Assembly: GCA_964352775.1 (NCBI GenBank)
Contig: CAYGTK010000153.1
Span: forward strand, 1-10,267
Source: CAYGTK01 sp964352775
Lineage (GTDB): Bacteria > Bacteroidota > Bacteroidia > Chitinophagales > CAIOSU01
Direction of reading: 5' to 3'
DNA: 10,267 bases
Both the position numbers and the translations under genes were made by a program. This document shows positions 1 to 5,560 of the stretch, piece after piece (position 1 is the first letter of the stretch; the number at the start of each line of letters is the position of its first letter). Below the pieces are notes generated by a model. That model did not search any database and had not been told where the DNA came from. It saw only the letters and a program-made list of their open reading frames with translations.

Positions 1-1049
1 TATATAACTGGGATGGTAGCAATTGGAACCAACAAGGCTTAGATATTGATGGCGAAGCTAATAGTGATGAATCGGGCTTTGAGGTAAGCCTTTCAGCAAA
101 TGGCAGAACCGTAGCCATAGGGGCGCCCTTTAATGATGGCATTGGTCAAAGTGCTGGCCATACAAGAGTATACAACTGGAATGGCTCAGCTTGGGTGCAG
201 CAAAACATGGATATAGAAGGAGAAGCCGCTAGCGATCTTTCCGGCCATTCAGTAGGTCTTTCGGCCGATGGAAGGTCTGTAGCCATTGGGGCACCCGGTA
301 ATACAGGTAATGGTACATCTTCGGGCCATGTTAGGGTTTTTCAAGTGCCTTGTTTCACGTTTACGGAAAACTTAACGGTAAGTCTTTGCTTTGGCGGTAG
401 TATAGAAGGATATTCTAACACAGGTGTGTACACAGATACTTTCCAAGTAAATGGTTGTGATAGTATTCGTATACTCGATCTTACCGTATTACCACTTAAC
501 ACTACAACAGTAGATACTACTATTTGCCTTGGCGAAAGCTTTACAGGCTACAGCGCTACAGGCACTTATGTAGATACCCTAACCAATGCCGTAGGTTGCG
601 ACAGCATCCGCACGCTAAATTTAACGGTGAACGATGTAACCACCTTCACCCAAATGGTTAACATTAACCCAGGCGATAGCGTATTTGCAGGTGGAGCATT
701 CCAAACTATGACAGGCACCTATACAGATACCTTAGTAAATGCAGCAGGATGTGACAGCATCATTACTACGGAACTTCAAGTACTGGTAAGTGTTGAAACT
801 ATTATCAGTTCCAACATCAAAGTATTCCCCAACCCAGCTAGCAATAGATTAGAGATAGTAATTAATAACCCAACTATTGAAGAAACCACCTTCAGCCTCT
901 TCACCCTAGCAGGTAAGCAAGTGCTACTTGAAAATGTATCGCAACAAAACACTAGCCTAAACTTAAACTTAGCTGCAGGTACTTACTTCTACACAATCAA
1001 GCAAAATGGCAATGTAGTAATTACTGATAGATTGGTGATAGTGGAATAG
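1..1049 (+). CDS. T9SS-exported propeller/GCDSI-repeat surface protein, 3' part
   Basis: The reading frame is open from the left edge (first full codon at 3), so this is the C-terminal 348 residues of a longer protein; an ATG at 195 lies inside a repeat and is not the start. In window residues, 1-112 are two FG-GAP-like units of 56 residues with the core GRxVAIGAP, as in integrin-type beta-propellers. About 117-263 are three modules built on Tyr-x-DT and GCDSI, common in secreted Bacteroidota proteins and of unknown function. About 270-348 form a T9SS type A sorting domain that starts with KVFPNPAS and ends LVIVE. The protein should cross the outer membrane through the T9SS and be released or fixed to the surface, where the propeller suggests binding or adhesion (inference). 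No enzyme motif is visible. A hairpin terminator follows. Domain calls are firm; the biological role is unknown. Confidence 0.9.
   Translation, partial: YNWDGSNWNQQGLDIDGEANSDESGFEVSLSANGRTVAIGAPFNDGIGQSAGHTRVYNWNGSAWVQQNMDIEGEAASDLSGHSVGLSADGRSVAIGAPGNTGNGTSSGHVRVFQVPCFTFTENLTVSLCFGGSIEGYSNTGVYTDTFQVNGCDSIRILDLTVLPLNTTTVDTTICLGESFTGYSATGTYVDTLTNAVGCDSIRTLNLTVNDVTTFTQMVNINPGDSVFAGGAFQTMTGTYTDTLVNAAGCDSIITTELQVLVSVETIISSNIKVFPNPASNRLEIVINNPTIEETTFSLFTLAGKQVLLENVSQQNTSLNLNLAAGTYFYTIKQNGNVVITDRLVIVE
3..338 (+). repeat. Two tandem 168-nt FG-GAP-like repeat units
   Basis: Two in-frame units of exactly 56 codons (3-170 and 171-338). Each begins YNWxGSxW, passes through DIxGEAxSD and LSAxGRxVAIGAP, and ends SGHxRV. 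A third unit would start at 339, but the sequence turns into the Cys-rich modules, so this is the end of an array that probably extends left of the window. A beta-propeller normally needs about seven blades, so several more units are expected upstream. Confidence 0.85.
351..791 (+). repeat. Three GCDSI modules
   Basis: Three diverged units of about 45-52 codons (roughly 351-491, 501-635 and 636-791). Each has a Gly-Tyr or Gly-Thr-Tyr strand, a Thr-Asp-Thr turn, then NGCDSI, VGCDSI or AGCDSI, and a closing strand such as LNLTV. The first two carry a second Cys (LCFGGS, ICLGES) that could pair with the Cys of GCDSI; the third has NINPGDS instead and lacks it. Modules of this kind link the main domains of Bacteroidota secreted proteins to the sorting domain. 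Confidence 0.75.
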
Positions 1050-1079
1050 CCTAGCTAGTATTCTATGATACAATTAAGC

Positions 1080-1113
1080 AAGCCTCTTGACTATTTTGTC
1101 TGGAGGCTTTTTT
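1080..1113 (+). terminator. Intrinsic terminator after the surface protein gene
   Basis: A perfect 7-bp stem, AAGCCTC at 1080-1086 with GAGGCTT at 1103-1109, encloses a 16-nt loop and runs into a T tract (1108-1113). It lies 31 nt after the stop codon. It should separate this gene from the sulfatase gene 70 nt further on. Confidence 0.8.
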
Positions 1114-1182
1114 ATTCTTCCTATTTCTGTAAAACCTTCTGATATCGTAAAACATTAGCAGTAATTTATAGTTAAGTACTCT

Positions 1183-2805
1183 ATGCGCAGCCGTCTATTG
1201 CTTCTTCTCATTTCAATTCTACTCATAGTTGGGTGTTACCCCTTAGCTACGGGCTCAATGAAATGGAAGATAGATTGGGATGAAGACCTATTAAGCTATA
1301 AAAAAGCCTTTTTAGGGGCCAAGCCAAAAACAGTTAAGCAGCCCCCCAACGTAATCATAATAATGGCCGACGACTTGGGCAAATATGAAGTATCAGCTTA
1401 TGGGGAACGGCACATGCATACCCCCAACATTGATAAGCTAGCCAGCGAAGGTGTATTGTTTGAAAAAGCCTATGCATCAGCACCCGTATGTGGACCGAGC
1501 AGAGCGGGTATAATGACGGGCCGCTACCAGCACCGTTTTGGTTACGAAACACAAGATGTAAGCCGCTATCCCAATAACATCATCACCTATCTGGGGGCTA
1601 AGTATTTGGCTAATACCGATGACTTTATGGTGATGACCAAACCCAGGTATCCTCGAAACAAGCATAATGCAAAGCAAGGCGTTCCACCAACAGAAATAAT
1701 GCTGTCAGAGCTATTTAAAAAGAGCGGTTATAAAACGGCATTTATGGGTAAATGGCACATGGGCAGCAGTGATGTGCAAGTTCCCCTAGCCCGTGGATAC
1801 GATCATAGTTATGGTTTTTTAGGGCACTCTACCATTTACACCCCGGAGCAAACTACACCAGGCTACGCTACGCATGTGCAAGATCAATTCAGTGCCCGCC
1901 ACCAGTGGAAAGAAAAACGAACGGGTGCATCGGCTATTCGAGAGGATGGGATAGAGGTAATTGAAGAAGATTACTTAACCTGGGCCATAAGAGATAAAGG
2001 CATTAACTGGATGAAAGAGAATAAGGATGATCCCTTTTTTCTCTACCTATCTTTCAATGCGCCCCACGTGCCTTTTCAAGCGCCCGATGACTATTACGAC
2101 AAATGGATAACCGATGCAAAAGGCGACACCATAGACGAGAACCACCGTGTATATTATGCTATGATAGATGCGCTGGATGATGCCATAGGCGATGTGAATC
2201 AAGCAGTAAAAGACTTGGGGGTTGAAGACAATACCATCATTTGGTTTTTGAGCGATAATGGCGGCGCATCGTACACAGGTGCTACGGATAATAGCATTTT
2301 AAAGGGGGGCAAATTAACCCATTTTGAAGGGGGTATCAGCATACCAATGATGATGAAATGGCCTGCAAAGCTACAACCAGGAATGGTATACCCTGAAATG
2401 GTATCGGCTATGGATATATTTACCACAGCTGCCGCTGAGGTAGGTATGGCACTGCCAAATGATAGAGTATACGATGGCAAGAACTTAGTGCCTTACCTAA
2501 CCAGGTCTACCAAAAAGACTCCTCACGACCATCTCTACTTTAGGGCCGATCATATAAAGGCGATGATAAAGGGCGACCATAAATTCGTTAGAAGTACCCG
2601 CGACTGCTGGGATGAGGGCTACGACTTAAATTCAGACCCTTCGGAAATGAACAACATCTACCACGATGATCATAATATCTTCATTAATATGGAAGAACAG
2701 TTTCGCAGCTGGGAAAAAGAACTCCCCCTTAAGCCGCTTTGGCCTCGTGTGGTAGAAAAGCGATTTATTTTAGAAGATGGTAGAACCTATTTCTTTCCTG
2801 TTTAA
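1183..2805 (+). CDS. Lipoprotein sulfatase (type I, formylglycine-dependent)
   Basis: 540 aa, full length for the family. Residues 1-18 are a lipoprotein signal (Arg, a Leu run, then IVGC), so mature Cys18 would be lipidated and the enzyme held on a membrane outside the cytoplasm. The alkaline phosphatase/sulfatase fold follows: metal ligands Asp63-Asp64 (MADDLG), the sulfatase signature C103-G-P-S-R107 ending MTG, GKWH at 189-192, APH at 293-295, SDNGG at 357-361 and KGGK at 374-377 followed by EGG. Cys103 must be oxidised to formylglycine for activity; no maturase gene is present here. About 40 residues between the signature and LSEL (125-165) look longer than usual. The C-terminal YDLNSDPSEMN is typical of the family. 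The reaction is hydrolysis of a sulfate ester, probably on a sulfated glycan (inference); the sequence does not identify the subfamily or substrate. No SusC/D or glycosidase neighbour supports a polysaccharide locus. No Shine-Dalgarno precedes the ATG. Confidence 0.95.
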   Translation: MRSRLLLLLISILLIVGCYPLATGSMKWKIDWDEDLLSYKKAFLGAKPKTVKQPPNVIIIMADDLGKYEVSAYGERHMHTPNIDKLASEGVLFEKAYASAPVCGPSRAGIMTGRYQHRFGYETQDVSRYPNNIITYLGAKYLANTDDFMVMTKPRYPRNKHNAKQGVPPTEIMLSELFKKSGYKTAFMGKWHMGSSDVQVPLARGYDHSYGFLGHSTIYTPEQTTPGYATHVQDQFSARHQWKEKRTGASAIREDGIEVIEEDYLTWAIRDKGINWMKENKDDPFFLYLSFNAPHVPFQAPDDYYDKWITDAKGDTIDENHRVYYAMIDALDDAIGDVNQAVKDLGVEDNTIIWFLSDNGGASYTGATDNSILKGGKLTHFEGGISIPMMMKWPAKLQPGMVYPEMVSAMDIFTTAAAEVGMALPNDRVYDGKNLVPYLTRSTKKTPHDHLYFRADHIKAMIKGDHKFVRSTRDCWDEGYDLNSDPSEMNNIYHDDHNIFINMEEQFRSWEKELPLKPLWPRVVEKRFILEDGRTYFFPV

Positions 2806-2830
2806 GATTCTTATCCCTTATCCAAAAAGC

Positions 2831-2845
2831 TAATTAAGTTAATTA
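2831..2845. repeat. AT-rich 15-bp palindrome, possible operator
   Basis: TAATTAA-G-TTAATTA is a perfect 7-bp inverted repeat around one base. It lies in the spacer after the sulfatase gene, where the -33 region of a promoter using the box at 2859 would be. There is no T tract, so it is not an obvious terminator. A regulator site is possible, but short AT palindromes also arise by chance. Confidence 0.3.
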
Positions 2846-2858
2846 CTCTAGCTGATAC

Positions 2859-2866
2859 TATATTTA
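2859..2866 (+). promoter_or_regulatory. Possible -7 box for the 136-aa membrane protein gene
   Basis: TATATTTA matches seven of eight positions of the Bacteroidota -7 element TAnnTTTG and lies 17 nt before the ATG at 2884. No clear TTTG -33 element stands at the usual distance; that place is taken by the palindrome at 2831-2845. It suggests the gene can be transcribed independently of the sulfatase gene 78 nt upstream. Confidence 0.3.
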
Positions 2867-2883
2867 CAGAAATAAATAATAGC

Positions 2884-3294
2884 ATGTCAGATAGTTTAAA
2901 AAACAGAATGAAAATAGGTAACGATCCTTCGTATGCCTTTTTGCTGTTAATGCTTATTCCAGCTGTACTTTCTTTTCTATCAGGAGGAAGCATAAGACAT
3001 TTAATTATGACAGTCGTTTTGGTGGGGTATTTAGCTTATAAGCTGAAAAACAAGTTCATTTACTTTGAATTGGAAATAGACGATAATGGTCAAGGGTATA
3101 AAATTCGTCAAGTACGTTTTAGTAATACGAAGCTTATAGAGACAGGAGCACTCCACGAGATACATATTAAAGAAATAAAAACATCTACTAGCCTAGAGTA
3201 CTTTTTACACACAAAAGATCATAAGATAGAAATTGGTGGTAAGTCTACTTTTAAACAAATGATCGACTTAGCCAAAGGTATTAAAGTTGTATAG
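2884..3294 (+). CDS. Small membrane-anchored protein of unknown function
   Basis: 136 aa, not recognised. Two hydrophobic helices (about 17-34 and 39-55) form a hairpin separated by a short SGGSIRH turn. After the Lys-rich stretch KLKNK, about 80 residues are predicted mostly as beta strands ending in a helix (KSTFKQMIDLAKGI). This two-helix plus beta-domain layout resembles bacterial PH-like (bPH) membrane proteins, but no diagnostic motif was seen, so that is only a suggestion. The positive residues after helix two would place the beta domain in the cytoplasm. The start is the ATG at 2884; the next Met codon, residue 9 at 2908, would remove only the polar N-terminus. The gene may be co-transcribed with the sulfatase gene 78 nt upstream or use its own promoter. 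It ends 16 nt from the convergent gene. Confidence 0.75.
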   Translation: MSDSLKNRMKIGNDPSYAFLLLMLIPAVLSFLSGGSIRHLIMTVVLVGYLAYKLKNKFIYFELEIDDNGQGYKIRQVRFSNTKLIETGALHEIHIKEIKTSTSLEYFLHTKDHKIEIGGKSTFKQMIDLAKGIKVV

Positions 3295-3314
3295 CTCATC
3301 CCCAAAAGAGCTAT
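3291..3314. terminator. Inverted repeat spanning two convergent stop codons
   Basis: ATAGCTC at 3291-3297 pairs perfectly with GAGCTAT at 3308-3314 around a 10-nt loop. The stop codons of both convergent genes (TAG at 3292-3294 and, on the minus strand, TAG at 3313-3311) lie in the stem. There is no T tract on either side, so if it ends transcription it does so weakly or with help from other factors. Confidence 0.35.
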
Positions 3315-3733
3315 TGCTCAGCCTTCCACCAAAGTGGACCAACAGCTAGCAGCAGCACTACAACATTAAACAGCGCATTGCTCGCATTACCCGATGCAAT
3401 AGAGCCTGTGCTATCAAGCACGAACCAGCATAATAAACCTACTAGCACAGACTTACGAACACCTTCGGGAGCAAGATCATATACCCAAATTGATAGGCAC
3501 CATATCATCACTCCCCAACCGAACAAGAAGCCACCCGTGAGTGCCGAAAGGAAATGAGCATCGGGATGATCGAAAGTAGTTGCGCCATCTATAGGCCAAC
3601 TTAACAAGTCAAGCGACCAACGGATAGGCTCGCTATACTCAGGCATGCTAGCCAAAAAGAAAAGCGGCCCAAAAGAGCCAATAACTATTGCAGTAATCTT
3701 AAGGTAGAACTTGTGGAATTGATGGGTATGCAT
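3311..3733 (-). CDS. Four-helix integral membrane protein of unknown function
   Basis: 140 aa from the ATG at 3733. The frame can be extended to a TTG at 3754, but the ATG gives a shorter, more usual N-terminus. Four hydrophobic segments are visible: about 10-30 (ITAIVIGSFGPLFFLAS), 62-82 (LSALTGGFLFGWGVMIW), 97-114 (VLVGLLCWFVLDSTGSI) and 119-135 (ASNALFNVVVLLLAVGP). Small and polar residues inside helices (TGG, DSTGS, SGNASN) suggest a conserved core and perhaps a bound ligand. From memory, proteins with FLSALTGGF and SGNASN occur widely as uncharacterised membrane proteins; I know no function for them. It converges on the 136-aa gene and diverges from porX across 228 bp. It might share regulatory DNA with porX, but nothing in the sequence proves this. 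Confidence 0.8.
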   Translation of the reverse strand: MHTHQFHKFYLKITAIVIGSFGPLFFLASMPEYSEPIRWSLDLLSWPIDGATTFDHPDAHFLSALTGGFLFGWGVMIWCLSIWVYDLAPEGVRKSVLVGLLCWFVLDSTGSIASGNASNALFNVVVLLLAVGPLWWKAEQ

Positions 3734-3808
3734 ACTAGCGTATTTTGATAGCAAATACTCAAAGGTCTGGCATAGTGTGGGTATAGTTTAGACAGTAGTG
3801 TACAGTAT

Positions 3809-3821
3809 GGCTACTATAGCC
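3809..3821. repeat. 13-bp palindrome in the divergent spacer before porX
   Basis: GGCTA-CTA-TAGCC, a 5-bp inverted repeat around three bases, can be extended outward by a G-T and an A-T pair. It lies in the middle of the AT-rich spacer between the minus-strand membrane protein gene and porX, a position suited to an operator acting on either gene. Evidence is limited to symmetry and location. Confidence 0.25.
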
Positions 3822-3918
3822 GTCAATACTATTATTCCTACTACCAATTGAAATACTATCACCGCATTAAAGTACTAAATAGATATAAAGAGTAGAACCT
3901 AACAATAACTTGTGTTGC

Positions 3919-3956
3919 TTAATTGTTAATTGGTCATTGGTAATTCCCTAATTTTA
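3919..3956 (+). promoter_or_regulatory. Probable porX promoter with 7-bp direct repeats
   Basis: TAATTTTA at 3949-3956 matches seven of eight positions of the Bacteroidota -7 box TAnnTTTG. Upstream, TTAATTG occurs twice in tandem (3919-3925 and 3926-3932), with a partial third copy (GTCATTG, 3933-3939). The TTG triplets within these repeats are candidate -33 contacts, about 16 or 23 bp from the box. The box ends 5 nt before the ATG at 3962, so transcription would start at or near the start codon and the mRNA would be leaderless or nearly so. The repeats could alternatively be a regulator site. Confidence 0.4.
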
Positions 3957-3961
3957 GCACC

Positions 3962-5518
3962 ATGGCAAACATCAACATTCTTTGGGCAGATGATGAAATA
4001 GACATCCTAAAGCCGCAGATCATTTTTTTAGAGCACAAGGGCTACACCGTTATACCTGTTACCAATGGGCAAGATGCCATTACTAAGTGCAAGGAGAAGG
4101 GGATAGACATCGTGTTTCTGGATGAAAGCATGCCTGGCCTTAGCGGACTGGAAACCTTAGCCGAAATAAAGGCGATGGACCCCACCTTGCCTGTGGTGAT
4201 GATAACCAAGAATGAGGAGGAAGACCTGATGGAAGATGCCATTGGCTCGCAGATAAGCGATTACCTGATAAAGCCCGTAAAGCCCAACCAGATACTGCTT
4301 ACCCTTAAGCGACTGATGGACAACAAGCGACTGGTGAGCGAAAAAACCACCAGCAACTACCAGAAGGAGTTCCAAAAGATGTACATGACCATACAGGATA
4401 GACTCGATTTCCGCCAATGGACAGAGCTGTATCAAAAACTGGTGTACTGGGAACTAGAACTGGGCCGCAGCGAGGGTGGTATGGATGAGGTGTTCAGCAT
4501 GCAAAAACAAGAGGCTAATCGCGAGTTCTGCAAATTTGTTAGCGATAATTACCTCGATTGGCTCGACCCTTCGGATGAAGATAGCGCGCCCATTATGTCG
4601 CACAACCTGCTAGAGCGTAGGGTGTTACCGCTACTTACTAGCGACCATCCCACCTTTTTGATAGTGATAGACAACCTGCGCTTAGATCAGTGGAAGATAA
4701 TTCAGCCGCTTATTAATGAGCAGTTCCGATTGGTAGAGGAAGACACTTACTACAGTATACTACCTACTGCTACCCAATATGCCCGTAATGCCCTTTTCAG
4801 CGGGTTACTGCCTACCGAAATTGCTGCCGACTACCCCGATAAATGGAAAATGGACGACGACGAAGGTGGTAAGAACATGCACGAAGGCTTTTTTATGGAA
4901 GAACTGCTACGCCGCAGCTTTAACGACCCAGTGAAAAGCAGCTATACCAAGGTAACTAACCACTACAATGGCAAGCAGCTAGAGGATAACATCCTTAACC
5001 ATATGAACGACCACCTAGTGGCCATCGTTTATAATTTTGTAGACATGCTTAGCCACGCCCGTACCGAAATGGAGGTGCTAAAAGAACTGGCTAGCGACGA
5101 ATCAGCCTACCGAAGCTTGACCTTGAGCTGGTACGAGCACTCGCCACTACACAATGCCTTGAAAAAATTAGCCGATAAAAAGGTGAACCTCATCTTTACT
5201 ACCGACAACGGGACCATACGTGTTAAAAGCCCAAGCAAGTGCATTGCAGAGCGAAACACCACCAGCAACATGCGCTACAAAAGCGGTAAGAATCTAAATT
5301 ACGACCCCAAAGCTGTGTTCGACATCCTAAAACCTAGCGATGCCTTTTTGCCTAGCCCGAATGTAAGCACGCGCTACATTTTTGCTAAAGAAGACACCTA
5401 CTTGGTATACCCTAACAACTACAACCACTTCGTCAATTTTTTCAATGATACCTTCCAGCATGGCGGCGTATCGCTCGAGGAAATGATAATTCCATTTGCG
5501 GTGTATACTAGCCGGTAA
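3962..5518 (+). CDS. porX: T9SS response regulator PorX (receiver + PglZ domain)
   Basis: 518 aa, the expected length for PorX. Residues 1-120 are a receiver domain with the acidic pair Asp10-Asp11, phospho-acceptor Asp54 (FLDESMPG), Thr82 and Lys104 (LIKP). A helical linker (about 120-215) leads to a PglZ domain of the alkaline phosphatase superfamily (about 225-518): Asp237 (VIDNLR), Thr269/Thr271 in ILPTATQYARNALFSG as likely nucleophile, Asp361 and His365 (VDMLSH), Asp415-Asn416 (TTDNGT) and His500 (QHGGVSLEEM). In Porphyromonas and Flavobacterium, PorX works with the kinase PorY and sigma factor SigP to control T9SS genes, and its PglZ domain is a zinc-dependent phosphodiesterase acting on oligonucleotides. 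Position 416 is usually His in this superfamily (see findings). The ATG at 3962 gives the standard N-terminus. No tsaE gene follows; the next gene is convergent. Two T9SS cargo genes lie in the same window. Confidence 0.95.
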   Translation: MANINILWADDEIDILKPQIIFLEHKGYTVIPVTNGQDAITKCKEKGIDIVFLDESMPGLSGLETLAEIKAMDPTLPVVMITKNEEEDLMEDAIGSQISDYLIKPVKPNQILLTLKRLMDNKRLVSEKTTSNYQKEFQKMYMTIQDRLDFRQWTELYQKLVYWELELGRSEGGMDEVFSMQKQEANREFCKFVSDNYLDWLDPSDEDSAPIMSHNLLERRVLPLLTSDHPTFLIVIDNLRLDQWKIIQPLINEQFRLVEEDTYYSILPTATQYARNALFSGLLPTEIAADYPDKWKMDDDEGGKNMHEGFFMEELLRRSFNDPVKSSYTKVTNHYNGKQLEDNILNHMNDHLVAIVYNFVDMLSHARTEMEVLKELASDESAYRSLTLSWYEHSPLHNALKKLADKKVNLIFTTDNGTIRVKSPSKCIAERNTTSNMRYKSGKNLNYDPKAVFDILKPSDAFLPSPNVSTRYIFAKEDTYLVYPNNYNHFVNFFNDTFQHGGVSLEEMIIPFAVYTSR

Positions 5519-5560
5519 AAGGTGTATTTGTATAAGAGTGAGCTGCTTATTTCGCCTTTT
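5517..5560. terminator. Possible bidirectional terminator between porX and the SPYxN gene
   Basis: AAAAGGTG at 5517-5524 pairs with CGCCTTTT at 5553-5560 (8 bp, one G-U). Inside, ATAAG at 5532-5536 pairs with CTTAT at 5546-5550 around 9 nt. On each strand the 3' arm ends in four T bases preceded by a GC-containing stem, the usual shape of a terminator shared by convergent genes. The porX stop (5516-5518) overlaps the outer stem, and the minus-strand stop (5549-5547) lies in the inner stem. The internal loop makes it imperfect. Confidence 0.45.

Noticed and set aside
195..197. ATG as the start of the first gene
   Set aside because: The frame is open to the left edge, and the codons before the ATG form the start of the same repeat unit (YNWNGSAW), so the gene begins outside the window.
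1122..1129. TATTTCTG as a -7 box for the sulfatase gene
   Set aside because: It differs from TAnnTTTG by one base, but its possible -33 element falls inside the upstream terminator, and the spacing is long; too weak to list.
3752..3754. TTG start giving a 147-aa membrane protein
   Set aside because: An ATG 21 nt downstream (3733) gives a normal start with no loss of the first helix.
4157..4435. 92-codon open frame on the minus strand within porX
   Set aside because: It is antisense to the receiver domain and linker of porX and looks like a shadow of that coding sequence.
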